Assembly (NCBI GenBank): GCA_035764725.1 | Contig: DASTYT010000046.1 | Coordinates: 1 to 64,000 of the forward strand | DNA from: Candidatus Methylomirabilota bacterium | GTDB lineage: Bacteria > Methylomirabilota > Methylomirabilia > Rokubacteriales > CSP1-6 | Direction: 5' to 3' | Length of the DNA stretch: 64,000 bases | Part shown: positions 1-9,033 of the stretch, one piece after another | How the letters are laid out: each line of letters starts with the position of its first letter | Numbering within the stretch: position 1 is the first letter of the stretch | Position numbers and translations under genes: made by a program | Notes under the pieces: generated by a model | Database searches by the model: none | The model's input: the letters and a program-made list of their open reading frames with translations, nothing else | Told to the model about the DNA's origin: nothing

Positions 1-245
1 CCGCCACCGCCGCCGGCACCACCGCCGCCGCCGCCAGCACCACCGCCACCGCCGCCACCGCCCTTGGCAATGAGGGTCATTCCATCTGGCAAGGCGGTTC
101 CGTCCGATGACCGAATTACCGTCCGGTCCTTCTTTGACTCAGTAGTAAATGCGAGCGCGCTTATCGCGGCTAGGGGAATGACCGCGCCGAATGCAAAGAG
201 AACCGCCAAGATAAGTGGAAGGATGACGCGCGCTGTGGGACGCAT
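1..245 (-). CDS. Glycine-rich secreted protein, N-terminal part (runs off left edge)
   Basis: An open frame starts at an ATG at 245 and stays open to the window edge, giving 81 visible residues. Residues 1-35 are a typical export signal: a short basic start (MRPTAR) and a long hydrophobic stretch (VILPLILAVLFAFGAVIPL). A short polar region with several Lys, Asp and Ser follows. From about residue 63 the chain is almost pure glycine with two alanines, encoded by the GGN repeat at 1-60. No Shine-Dalgarno sequence is clear. The function is unknown. Gly-rich tails are common in surface or matrix proteins, but they also arise by microsatellite expansion, so the length may vary between strains. Confidence 0.55.
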   Translation of the reverse strand, partial: MRPTARVILPLILAVLFAFGAVIPLAAISALAFTTESKKDRTVIRSSDGTALPDGMTLIAKGGGGGGGGAGGGGGGAGGGG

Positions 246-420
246 CGGCGGAGGACTCGTGCAATCGTTGTGCCTCCGGCGTCGACGAGCCGCAGTGCCC
301 ACGAGATGCGACCAGAGGCGCGGTCTGCTCGCGGTGGGGGAGGGGAGCGGAGCCTGTCACGTCTTCGAAACGCTCTGAACCTCCACCACCGACAGGTGAC
401 TGGCAGGACGCGTGGTTCAG

Positions 421-786
421 TCAGATCCAGATATCATTCGCGGCAGTCCGCCCCCCACCCTCGTGACCTGTATTGAGGACCCCGCGAGGCTCGATGAGGA
501 GTAACTTGACCTCCCTCTCCGCATACGGCTTGTGCTCGAGGCCCTTTGCGACGACGAACATCTCTCCCGCCGAAACGTGGACGGCGCCATCCCGAAAATC
601 GATCCGGAGATCACCTTCCAGGACGATGAACGTCTCATCGGTATCTTTGTGGTCGTGCCAGATGAAGTCGCCTTGCAGCTTCACGACCTTGAACTGGTAG
701 TCGTTCATCTCGGCGATGACCTTGGGCTGCCATTGCTCGTTGAACAGCCCGAACTTCTGGCGAAAGTTGATCGATTTGTAGTCCAC
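421..786 (-). CDS. Small cupin-domain protein
   Basis: This 121-residue protein is a single cupin_2 barrel. The first cupin motif is visible as HDHKDTDETFIVLEG, with His44, His46 and Glu51 as metal ligands. The second motif supplies His85 (KGLEHKPYA). The GTG start at 786 follows GGAGG six bases upstream. Stand-alone cupins of this size are often mannose-6-phosphate isomerase-like folds of unknown substrate, so no reaction can be assigned. It sits next to a decayed substrate-binding protein gene on the same strand. Confidence 0.85.
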   Translation of the reverse strand: MDYKSINFRQKFGLFNEQWQPKVIAEMNDYQFKVVKLQGDFIWHDHKDTDETFIVLEGDLRIDFRDGAVHVSAGEMFVVAKGLEHKPYAEREVKLLLIEPRGVLNTGHEGGGRTAANDIWI

Positions 787-850
787 GTGGTTCCTCCATC
801 ATCCTGCTAGCGTCCGAGGTCGATGCCGAACCGTGAACCGACGACCGCGC

Positions 851-1722
851 TCATTCGATGAGCTGATCGGCCCGGATCAAGAGCGACTGAGAGCCTTCGC
901 GGTCTTGAGGTTGATGATGAGCTCAAACTTCGTCGGCTGCTCCACGGGGAGGTCGCCAGGCTTGGCGCCTCTGAGGATCCGGTCGACAAAGAAAATGATC
1001 CGTGCCCGGTGAGCCAGGAACATTCCGTCGGGAGGTACCGAGAGAGCTTGCACGCGCTCACGGGTCATCGCCGAGAACGCACCCTGAAGCTCTTGCGGGT
1101 CCTGCACGGGCATCGCATGAAGCTGTACCTTGAGGCGCTGCGCTGCGTCTTCGATCACCTTCAAACTCGGTCCGTGTATCGGGTTGGCGGGGTTCCAGAG
1201 GACGGCAATCCGACCGGCTTCGGGTACTGCCTCCTTGAGGATCTCCAGACGTTTCGCGTTCAGCTCCACACCTGCAAGGTGTGTCCAACCCGTGATATTG
1301 CCCCCAGGCCGAGCCAGGCGACCGACAAGTCCACTCCCGACGGGGTCGGCGACAAATCCGATGACGATTGGTATCGTCGTGGTGGCTCGCTTGGCCGCCA
1401 GCGCGGATGGCGTTGTCGAGGCGAAGATAATGTCAACCTTGACGCTCACCAGGTCCGCCGCAAGCTCGGCGAGGAGATCGTGTCGCCCGTTGGCGTGTCG
1501 AACCTCCATGACCAGGTTCTGCCCGTCGATCCCACCCCGCTCGCGAAGCCCGCGACGGAACGCCTCCACGTGCGGCGTGCCGGGGGCCGCCGATCCGAAT
1601 TCGAGATAGCCGACACGGGCTATCCTTGGGGCCACTTGTGCCTCAGAGGCAGGTCCGGTACCGAATACGGCGAGAACGACGACAGCGACTGCCGCCAACG
1701 TCTTGTGGGCTGGGCCAGTCAT
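851..1722 (-). pseudogene. Decayed ABC substrate-binding protein (PF04392 type)
   Basis: The reading frame encodes a signal peptide (residues 1-29) and most of a TrpX-like substrate-binding protein of the ABC_sub_bind family, ending in a tga at 877-879. Two lesions show when it is compared with the intact relative at 47137-48123. About 37 residues are missing in frame between FLAHRARI and FVDRILRG, removing part of the second lobe. Near the end, a small out-of-frame deletion after KTAKAL gives a premature stop. The expected tail ([11 protein letters not shown], then stop at 851-853) survives in the next frame. The family normally has about 320-330 residues; this frame has 281. I infer a recently inactivated gene. 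Confidence 0.75.
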
Positions 1723-1772
1723 ATCGTCAGAGCGCGCCTCCTCGTCCCTTGGCTAGGCTGCCTTCCCTCTGA

Positions 1773-1796
1773 GGGCGCGCCGACTATAGCGCGCCC
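1773..1796 (-). terminator. GC hairpin, possible transcription terminator
   Basis: A perfect 8-bp inverted repeat, GGGCGCGC and GCGCGCCC, flanks an 8-base loop. It lies between the end of the MFS gene (1887) and the start of the decayed binding-protein gene (1722), both on the minus strand. There is no U-tract after it, so the terminator role is a guess from position and stability. Confidence 0.4.
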
Positions 1797-1886
1797 AATC
1801 GCGGGCCAGCAACGCTTGGCCGTCACAGCGGAGACGGGGACGGGGGTAGGTCGGACTCTCAGTGCGTAGGTGAGACGGTCCCGCTC

Positions 1887-3407
1887 TCAGCCCCGACGCC
1901 CTAGCACCCAGGCTCGCACTCTTCCGCTCCCCCAGATGGGCGGGGGTGTGAAGGCGGCGAGGCCGGTGTGCTCGGCGAGCGCGCGAATCAGCGTGCGCAG
2001 ATCGCCCTGGGCGCCCGGATCGTGCAAGCGAAGCGAGAGCGCGGCGGAAGCCAGGCGAGCCGCCGCCGAGAGCAGGAACAGGACGTGGAGGTTGGTCCAC
2101 GGCTCTCCGGCCAGCTCGAAGTGCGAAGGGATGTGGCTGGCGAGCTGACCGGCCAGCACCGACGCCGCGCCGAAGCCAAGGCCTCCGGCGGTGGCGAAGG
2201 CGCCGACGTAGAAAGGCCGCGACACCCGAGGAGCGAGGCCGATGGTGAGATCGAAGGCCGCGATGCCGTGACCTGCCCACAGAAAACCGGCGAGCACCGC
2301 ATCGAAGGCGATCAGCCATAGGTGGTCGGGCGTGATGAAGAACCACGTGAGCGGGGATGACGCAATGCCGAAGGAGCAGAAGACCAGCACCGGTCCCGCG
2401 CCCACTCGGTCCACCGCGTAGCCCCAAAGCCCGGCCGAGACGATGCGCAGCGCGGCCACCCCGACGCCGTGGGCCGCCACAACCAGGAAGCCGGTGTGAA
2501 GGTTCGTCAGCATGTGGTAGGCGAAGAAGCTGGCCGAGATGCCTATGGCCGCGTTCCAGGCGACGAGATAGCCGAGGAACGGGAGGATCTGCCGGTCGCC
2601 GAGCGCGAACCGGAGCGCCTGCCGGGCGGACATGCCGGGCTCGGCGGGCCCGAGGGGCTCGTGCTGACGCCGCATCAGCACCACGCTGGCCACGCCGGCG
2701 AGGCAGGCGACAAAGGTGAGCGCGCACAGGGCAGCGCCGGTCCATCCGATGAGGGCAAGGCGGTCGAGCAGGACGGCGGCCCCGAGCGAGGTCAGTGTGC
2801 CCGCGACGCTGATGTAGATGGTCCGCCGGCCGACGAAGCGGCCACGGATGCGGTCCGGCACCAGGTCGCCCATCCAGGCCACCCACGCGCTGTTGCCGAC
2901 CACGCTGAACATCGTGCTGACGGCCACGATGACCATGAAGAGGTGGAGCTTCGTCGACGCATCCACGGCGAGTGTCGGGAGGGCGAGCAGAGGCAGGAAG
3001 GTGAGTCGCGAGATGCCGACGGCCCAGAGCGTGACGGCCTTGCGGCTGCGCGTGCCGGTCAGCCACGCCGCGGGCAGGCTCACGACCTGAGCGCCCAGCG
3101 GGAGGGCGCCGAGGAAGCCGATCACCGCCGCGCTCGCGCCGAGGTACAGCGCCCAGCCGACGATCACGGCCCCGCTGGCGCAGGCCGCGAAGACCTCGGC
3201 GGAGGCGCCCTCCGCGACGGCGGCGTTGAGCGAGCGGCGGAGGGGGCGGGCCGGCGCGGGAGTCCGGGCCGCCGTCCGATCGGATCGCGGCGAGCCGGTG
3301 AGGGCAGGGCTGGAGCCGGGAAGCGGTTCGCCGGGCTGGGGGACCGAGAAGGCCGAAGCGATGCGAGCGAGCGACGCGAGAACGATGGAGGCGCGGAGTG
3401 TCTTCAC
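1887..3407 (-). CDS. Major facilitator superfamily transporter
   Basis: A 506-residue polytopic membrane protein. An unusual N-terminal region of about 75 residues, rich in Pro, Ser, Ala and Arg, comes before the first transmembrane segment. About twelve hydrophobic helices follow in two halves. The inter-helix loop MGDLVPDRIRGRFVGRR matches the conserved MFS loop between helices 4 and 5 (D-x-x-P-x-x-x-R-G-R-x-x-G). The substrate cannot be read from the sequence. The tail (ALAEHTGLAAFTPPPIWGSG) is hydrophilic. It stands alone, with the UbiB-like gene 148 bases upstream on the same strand. Confidence 0.85.
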   Translation of the reverse strand: MKTLRASIVLASLARIASAFSVPQPGEPLPGSSPALTGSPRSDRTAARTPAPARPLRRSLNAAVAEGASAEVFAACASGAVIVGWALYLGASAAVIGFLGALPLGAQVVSLPAAWLTGTRSRKAVTLWAVGISRLTFLPLLALPTLAVDASTKLHLFMVIVAVSTMFSVVGNSAWVAWMGDLVPDRIRGRFVGRRTIYISVAGTLTSLGAAVLLDRLALIGWTGAALCALTFVACLAGVASVVLMRRQHEPLGPAEPGMSARQALRFALGDRQILPFLGYLVAWNAAIGISASFFAYHMLTNLHTGFLVVAAHGVGVAALRIVSAGLWGYAVDRVGAGPVLVFCSFGIASSPLTWFFITPDHLWLIAFDAVLAGFLWAGHGIAAFDLTIGLAPRVSRPFYVGAFATAGGLGFGAASVLAGQLASHIPSHFELAGEPWTNLHVLFLLSAAARLASAALSLRLHDPGAQGDLRTLIRALAEHTGLAAFTPPPIWGSGRVRAWVLGRRG

Positions 3408-3555
3408 GACTGCAGAACGCTATGCACGTCCTGGGCCAGGCGCGTAGCGTGGGATTTCGCGGAGAAGCTTGTGGCTCGCCTAGATCGGGAATCCTGACCC
3501 GACGATCGTTGTCAACGCGTTGACGTAGGTGGGCGGTGCGTGGGGCCCAGGGCGG

Positions 3556-5136
3556 TCAGTCCTTCGGTTTCTGTCTGAGCACCGTGATGATCGCCCCTCC
3601 GATCACTACCGCGGAGGCGAGGCTCGCCAGGGCCAGCAATCGCGCGCCGCGCATCACCCCGCGCTGCAGCTGCTCGAACTGACTCAACTCGATGCGGATC
3701 TTCAGATTGCCGGTCTTGACCGAATAGATTCCGCGACGGACTTCCTTGGGCAGGTCGGCGAACAGCTCCGCATATTGCGTGACGATCTTGAGGGCGCGCT
3801 TCCCCACGGCGCGCGGCGACAGCTGGTCGGTCACGACCTCCTGAAGGGTGGGCTGGATTGCGACCATGATGTCGAAATCTGGGTCGAGCTTCTTGAAGGC
3901 TCCTTCGAGCGAGACGAACACCTTGAGGAGCATGGCCTGATCCGGCGGCATGGACAGATTGTTGTCCCGGACCAGGCTCAACAGGGCTCCGACCATGGCC
4001 GACAGATCGGTGAGGCCCATCGATTTGCCGGCATACTCACCTAGAAAGTCGGCGACGGCGGCCGTCAACTCTCCGGGGTCGTCTCCCTCTCGGCCCGCCC
4101 ACTGCAGGAGAATCTCGCAGAGACCCTCGGCGTCGTTCTCGAACATGGCCTGCAGCAGCTTCAGGATCTGCTGTCGCCTGACCTCGGAGACGCGGCCCAT
4201 CATGCCGAAGTCGACGAACGCGATCCGCCCACCCGGCAAGATGAAGAAATTCCCCGGGTGCGGATCGGCGTGGAACAACCCGTCGACCATGATCATCTTG
4301 AGCACCGCGCTCGCCCCCCTCTGGGCGATGCGCTTGCGGTCCATTCCGGCCGCATCGAGGGCTTCCAGGTTCACGCCCGGGATGCCGTCCACGAATTCCT
4401 GGACGTTGATGCGCTCCCGCGTCCATTCCCAGTAGATCTTGGGAATCACGATCTGCGGATTGCCTTCGAAATTGGCCGCCACCTGCTCGGCGTTCTGTCC
4501 TTCCGTGACGAAGTTGAGCTCGTTCCCGAGCGACTTTGCGAATTGCCGGACGACCTTCTGCGGATGATAGGCGGCGAGCTCCGGGACATGCTTTTCCGCG
4601 AGCGCCGCGAGATGCGCGAGCAAGCGCATGTCCGCGTCGATCCTCGGTCGGACCCCGGGGCGCTGGATCTTGAGCACCACGTCGGTCCCATCCTTCAACG
4701 TCGCCCGGTGAACCTGGGCTACCGACGCGGCGGCGACCGGTGTGGGGTCGACCTCGTCGAACAGCTCTTCGAGGGGTGCTCCCAGATCGTGTTCGACCTG
4801 CTGGCGGATCTCTTTGAAATCGACCCGGGGGGCGTGCGCCTGGAGCTTCTCGAACTCCGTGATCCACTCGGGTCCGAACAAGTCCGGGCGCGTGGCAAGG
4901 ATCTGGCCGAGCTTGATGAAGGTCGGCCCGAGCGTCTCGAAGGCCCAGCGGACACGCTGGGGGCGATCGAGGTGGGCGAGGTCCTCGCCGCCCTTCCACC
5001 CCATGAACCTGCTGGTGCGCTCGGCCAGGTCCTCGAGGCCCATCTGCTTGAAGAGGTCCCCGAACCCGACGATCGTGAAGACCCGGATGATCTCCTGCAA
5101 TCGACCCAGATCGGAAATCCTGGCTTCCGACGTCAT
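3556..5136 (-). CDS. ubiB: UbiB/ABC1-family atypical kinase
   Basis: This 526-residue protein has the UbiB (AarF/ADCK) hallmarks. The KxGQ motif is at residues 75-78 (KLGQ). The Ala-rich nucleotide loop AAASVAQVH is at 135-143, followed by Lys156. The catalytic loop HADPHPGN is at 289-296 and DFG at 309-311. One C-terminal hydrophobic helix (LLALASLASAVVIGGAIITVL) should anchor it to the membrane. The family supports ubiquinone and other prenyl-lipid synthesis or distribution, probably as an ATPase or kinase. The ATG at 5136 is preferred because GAGGTG lies four bases before it; a GTG at 5148 overlaps that site. No quinone synthesis genes are nearby. Confidence 0.9.
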   Translation of the reverse strand: MTSEARISDLGRLQEIIRVFTIVGFGDLFKQMGLEDLAERTSRFMGWKGGEDLAHLDRPQRVRWAFETLGPTFIKLGQILATRPDLFGPEWITEFEKLQAHAPRVDFKEIRQQVEHDLGAPLEELFDEVDPTPVAAASVAQVHRATLKDGTDVVLKIQRPGVRPRIDADMRLLAHLAALAEKHVPELAAYHPQKVVRQFAKSLGNELNFVTEGQNAEQVAANFEGNPQIVIPKIYWEWTRERINVQEFVDGIPGVNLEALDAAGMDRKRIAQRGASAVLKMIMVDGLFHADPHPGNFFILPGGRIAFVDFGMMGRVSEVRRQQILKLLQAMFENDAEGLCEILLQWAGREGDDPGELTAAVADFLGEYAGKSMGLTDLSAMVGALLSLVRDNNLSMPPDQAMLLKVFVSLEGAFKKLDPDFDIMVAIQPTLQEVVTDQLSPRAVGKRALKIVTQYAELFADLPKEVRRGIYSVKTGNLKIRIELSQFEQLQRGVMRGARLLALASLASAVVIGGAIITVLRQKPKD

Positions 5137-5236
5137 CGTCCACCTCACAGGGGCGTGCGCCCCACTGCCGGACCCCGGACCTGACGTGCCCCGAGGCTGG
5201 GCGACGGGCCGTCGCGGTCCGCCGTGAGCGTGCCGT

Positions 5237-5584
5237 TCAGCGCTTCTTGGAGCTGCGGGGCTTGCCCGTGCCGGCCAGCTTCTGGACGGTCGCGGTCAAC
5301 GTCTCGACTCGCTTGGCGAGCGCCTGGAGCTCCCGGTTCGCGGACACGCCGACCTGGGTCAACGCGCGTCCCATCTCGTTCACCTTCGATTCGGCGACCT
5401 TGCGGGTACGCGACTCGAGGCCCTTCCCTTCCTTGACCAGGGCATTGAACACCCTCGCTCCCTCTTCCTGCGTCTTCGAAAACGCGCCCAGGCCCGCGAG
5501 CCAGATCTGCTGTGCCGAATCGCGGACCATCGACGCCAACTGATCGCTTCCGCGCTCCGCGCTCGCCTTCCGCTTCTTCGCCAT
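5237..5584 (-). CDS. Phasin-like polyhydroxyalkanoate granule protein
   Basis: The start ATG at 5584 follows AAAGGAG with a 6-base gap, giving a 115-residue protein. It has a basic N-terminus (MAKKRK) and a predicted amphipathic helical body (QQIWLAGLGAFSKTQEEGAR), the signature of PhaF/PhaI-type phasins. A heptad-like stretch (residues about 75-100) and a basic tail (KPRSSKKR) complete it. Phasins coat polyester granules, and the basic ends of PhaF bind DNA. No PHA synthase lies in the window. It is in line with the upstream YidC gene, but a gap of 127 bases suggests its own promoter. Confidence 0.8.
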   Translation of the reverse strand: MAKKRKASAERGSDQLASMVRDSAQQIWLAGLGAFSKTQEEGARVFNALVKEGKGLESRTRKVAESKVNEMGRALTQVGVSANRELQALAKRVETLTATVQKLAGTGKPRSSKKR

Positions 5585-5711
5585 GTTTGACTCCTTTGCT
5601 CGAGAGTGCTGCTGGACGAGTCCGGGCAACCGGCCTAGAGGGTACACACCCAGCGGCTAGCTTCCCCCACGTACAGCGCCGACACCCGGGTGTCAAGGGC
5701 TTTTCTCCACG

Positions 5712-7262
5712 TCACGCTCGCTTCCCGCGCAGTCCCCTGACTTCCTGCATGACGAGCTGGACGCCGTTGGTTGAGGTCCAGTACAGGACCATGCCGGCGG
5801 GAAACGTGTAGAAGAGGAGGAAGAACGCCAGCGTCATGGCCATGAGCGTGCGGCGCTGGCGGCGCTCGAGGCTCGGCGTGAGGACGGGCGAGCGGAACCG
5901 CAGGAGCGTCGCCAGCGAGACGGCGCTCATCAGGAACGGCAAGAGATTCAGGTAGCACCCGAAGAAGGGCGCGCAGAGAGGCAGCGGGAGCAGGTGGTCC
6001 GGCTGCGAGAGATCTGAGATCCAGAGGAAGGACACGCGGTAGAGATCGAAATCCTCCGCCAGCATGTCGAAGACGGCGATGAATACGGGCAGCTGGATGG
6101 CGACGCCGAGGAGGCTCTTCAGCGTATACAGCGGGTGCACGCCCGCCGCGCGATAGAGCGCCCAGATCCGCCGTGTTTGCTCCTCGCCACGATGCGCCGC
6201 GCGGATCGCGTCGATGCTGGGCTGAAGCCGCGCCTGGGTCGCGTTGACCTGCTCCTGGAGCCGCTCGGCGAGCATCGTCAGGGGTAGGAGGAGGATCTTG
6301 ACCGAGAGGGCGAGGGCGATGATCGCGACGCCCGGATGCGGGACGATCGCGCTCAGTGCGCGCAGAAGATGTAGCAGCCCGAAGCTCAGGGCGCGGAGCG
6401 GCGACCAGAGGCCCGAGAAGAGTAAGCCCTCGAGTGCCGGGTCGGCGTCGGACAGGGCCTGACGCTCGACCGGCCCGGAGTAGAACGTGTAGCGCCATGA
6501 GGGCCCTTCGGACCTCAGGGCGATGCCGAGGCCGGGGCGGGGTTCGCGGATGCTGGCGCCGTCCGGACGAACGAGCAGGGCCCAGAATCGGCTCCGTGCG
6601 CCGACCCATTCACCGGAGCCGACACGCGAGGCGTCGCCGGGCTCGTCCTTCAGGGCGCGGGCTTTCCCCCGCGCGACGTGCACACGGCCCGCGCGCTCGA
6701 GCATCGCGGCGAAGCCGGCGGTCGTCGCCGCGGTCAGGCCGCGGCCCGCGTCCAGCTCGAGCATCAGATGCCGCCCGGCGGCGAAGGCGGCGGCATTCGA
6801 CCCGAGGAGCCGCACGGTCAGCACGACGTCGTAGCCTTCCTTCGACACCTCGAAGGTCTTGACGATGCGTACACTGTCGACCGGCAGCTCGGCCTGGAAG
6901 GTCACCGTTCGGGCGCGCGCGTCCTCCGTGAGGTCGGCGGTGAAGCGCAGACGTTGGAAGTCGAGCGGTGAGTCCCTCTCGCGAAGGGTCAGCTGGAGGG
7001 GGGATGGCTCGCGGGGGTCGGTCACTCGGATGGCCGTCCCCGACCCCTGATCGGCTTGCGCGCAGGACGGATGGCAGGCCCGCCAGGCCACCGGGATGGC
7101 GCCGTCACGGGAAAACTCCAGGTCCAGGCGCCGGGTCGACACGCGAACGGTGCGGTCGCCGACTTCGGCCGCCGAGGCGTACGGCGCCACGAGGCCCGCG
7201 AGCGCCACCAGTCCCAGCAGCGCGCCCGTCACTAGCGGTAGAACCGGCTCATCTCCCGCCAT
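5712..7262 (-). CDS. yidC: YidC/Oxa1-type membrane protein insertase (divergent)
   Basis: The 516-residue product has a signal-like first helix (residues about 9-31). A periplasmic beta-sandwich-like domain follows to about residue 285. The C-terminal membrane core begins with GVAIIALALSVKILLLPLT, where Lys stands in for the Arg usual in the hydrophilic groove, and ends with GMVLYWTSTNGVQLVMQE. YidC inserts and folds membrane proteins. It is not in the usual rnpA-yidC setting but is the last gene of an envelope operon. Its ATG at 7262 lies 30 bases inside the upstream gene; a GTG at 7232 would overlap that gene's stop as TAGTG. It may be a specialised paralogue. Confidence 0.85.
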   Translation of the reverse strand: MAGDEPVLPLVTGALLGLVALAGLVAPYASAAEVGDRTVRVSTRRLDLEFSRDGAIPVAWRACHPSCAQADQGSGTAIRVTDPREPSPLQLTLRERDSPLDFQRLRFTADLTEDARARTVTFQAELPVDSVRIVKTFEVSKEGYDVVLTVRLLGSNAAAFAAGRHLMLELDAGRGLTAATTAGFAAMLERAGRVHVARGKARALKDEPGDASRVGSGEWVGARSRFWALLVRPDGASIREPRPGLGIALRSEGPSWRYTFYSGPVERQALSDADPALEGLLFSGLWSPLRALSFGLLHLLRALSAIVPHPGVAIIALALSVKILLLPLTMLAERLQEQVNATQARLQPSIDAIRAAHRGEEQTRRIWALYRAAGVHPLYTLKSLLGVAIQLPVFIAVFDMLAEDFDLYRVSFLWISDLSQPDHLLPLPLCAPFFGCYLNLLPFLMSAVSLATLLRFRSPVLTPSLERRQRRTLMAMTLAFFLLFYTFPAGMVLYWTSTNGVQLVMQEVRGLRGKRA

Positions 7263-9031
7263 GCGGCCCGCAGCGCGTCCGGGGAAACGCTCGGGGACGG
7301 TATGAGGCGGTACTGCGGATCGCGAACCTCGAAGCCGGACGCGTAGACGATGGTCACGCGTCCCGGCTGGATCAAGGCATGGTCCGTCCGGCTGCCGGCG
7401 ACGAGCCACTCCCACTCGGCGCTCGAAAAGAGGCTCTTCCCGCTCGCATAGTCGGACGGCGGGTTCGTGCAGCCGAAAAGCTCAGTGAGCAGGGTCGGTG
7501 CGAGGTCGTTGTGTGAGGTTCGCCGCGTCACCCGCTGCGGGGCATGACCGGGCCAGCGCAGGAGGAGCGGGGTGCGTAGCTGGTAGTCCGTGAAGGCGGT
7601 GCCATGCCCCTTGAAGCCCAGCCCGGCCTCGTCGAACTCGATGCCGTGATCGGACGTCACGATGACCACGGTCTTGTCGTTGAGCCCTCGGCGTGCCAGA
7701 TCCTCCAGCACCGCGCCCACCAGGGAGTCGACGAAGTGCACGGCGGTCAGGTATCGGCCGTGCCGGCGGCGTTGCTGAACCGTGCCGCCCGGCGCCTCCG
7801 CCACCACCGGGGGATAGCCGTCGGGCGGATCGAGGGCAATCGCGGCGTTGTAGTACAGGAAGCCGAGGAACGGGCGCGCCGGGTCCCGTCGCTGGAGCCA
7901 CTCGTACCACTCTCCGGTCAACGCCCGGTCGCGCGTGGCGGATACGGTGGACTCGCCGCCGGCCAACCGCGTCTCCTCACGGAGGTTCGGCATCTGCGCG
8001 AACGCGGTGCGGTCGAGTCCGACGACGGGGCGGGAGACGGGGGCGCTCGAGAACAATCCGAGCTGATAGCCGTGCTGACGGAACATGTCCATCAACACGG
8101 GAGGACGCGCCAAGGCGTAGAACGCATCGAAGTACGTCGGCGGGATCCCGTAGAAGAGCGAGAACATGCCGGTCTGTGATGTATTGCCGCCGCTGTAGTG
8201 AGCGTCGAACCGCATCGCGCTCGACGCGAATTCGGAGAGCCTGGGCGCGGCCGCGTTCAGGGCGTCCGCACGCATGCCGTCGATCACGACGAGTAGGACG
8301 TTGAGGGCAGGAACGCGCGGGTCGCACCGCAGCGGGGCAATCGGATAGTTCAGCGTCCCCCCGGACACACCCCCCAGCGCGGAGACGAAGGCTCGCTCGC
8401 GCGCCTGGCTCCGATCCACCAGGCGCAGCTTGACGAGAACATTGGACTTGATCGGCGCGTAGAGCGGGAGGTATCGATCGAACGCCGTGACGGGAACGTA
8501 GAAGTAGGGATCCGCCGCCGCGTGGATGAGCTGACTGCTCACGAGGCAGATCCCGAGCACGAGGGGGAGGACCCAGCCGAGTCGCGACGTGGAGGGGAGC
8601 GCCGTGCGTCGCCAGACCCAGACCGCAACCATCGCCTCGATGGCGAGGGCCAGGAGGAAGTAGAGGGCCAAGAATCCCCAGGTGGTTGGCTCCAGTATGC
8701 GGAATGTGAGGGCGTTGAGGTGGTAGCGCTGCTCGGCGAAGACCAGGGTGTCGAGCACGAGGAAGGCGACGAGGGCGCTGACGAGGACGACACCGAGAGG
8801 CAGCACCACGCGCGGCCATGGCAGGAGCAGCAACAACGGTATGAGCACGAGCAGGGGGCTGTAGGCGAGCGCGGCCATGTGGCCCGCGGAGGCCACGACC
8901 GCATAGGTCCAGGCGGCCGCAGGTGACATGGGGGCTGAGTACTGCCAGAGATACTGCGCCCCGATGAGGGCGAGCACCGCCGCATTGACCAGGGCGAACC
9001 AGTTGGCCCAGCGGAGCAGCCGGCGCCGCAT
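7232..9031 (-). CDS. YejM/LtaS-like membrane protein with sulfatase-fold domain
   Basis: A 599-residue protein with about five transmembrane helices in residues 10-175 and a large extracytoplasmic sulfatase/alkaline phosphatase-fold domain from about 243. The first metal-site strand reads NVLLVVIDGMRAD (Asp251). A Thr/Ser-rich nucleophile region follows (GGNTSQTGMF, residues 281-290), and TSDHGIEF provides the later Asp-His pair. The architecture matches YejM/PbgA (DUF3413 plus sulfatase) and resembles lipoteichoic acid synthase. Start ATG 9031 lies two bases after the upstream stop, within AGGTGAGCATG, so the stop and ribosome site coincide. It probably transfers or handles phosphoglycerol or a lipid in the envelope. 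Confidence 0.82.
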   Translation of the reverse strand: MRRRLLRWANWFALVNAAVLALIGAQYLWQYSAPMSPAAAWTYAVVASAGHMAALAYSPLLVLIPLLLLLPWPRVVLPLGVVLVSALVAFLVLDTLVFAEQRYHLNALTFRILEPTTWGFLALYFLLALAIEAMVAVWVWRRTALPSTSRLGWVLPLVLGICLVSSQLIHAAADPYFYVPVTAFDRYLPLYAPIKSNVLVKLRLVDRSQARERAFVSALGGVSGGTLNYPIAPLRCDPRVPALNVLLVVIDGMRADALNAAAPRLSEFASSAMRFDAHYSGGNTSQTGMFSLFYGIPPTYFDAFYALARPPVLMDMFRQHGYQLGLFSSAPVSRPVVGLDRTAFAQMPNLREETRLAGGESTVSATRDRALTGEWYEWLQRRDPARPFLGFLYYNAAIALDPPDGYPPVVAEAPGGTVQQRRRHGRYLTAVHFVDSLVGAVLEDLARRGLNDKTVVIVTSDHGIEFDEAGLGFKGHGTAFTDYQLRTPLLLRWPGHAPQRVTRRTSHNDLAPTLLTELFGCTNPPSDYASGKSLFSSAEWEWLVAGSRTDHALIQPGRVTIVYASGFEVRDPQYRLIPSPSVSPDALRAAWREMSRFYR

Positions 9032-9033
9032 GC

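Noticed and set aside
1..60. Possible CRISPR or tandem repeat array at the left edge
   Set aside because: It is a simple GGN codon repeat coding for glycine, with no spacer structure.
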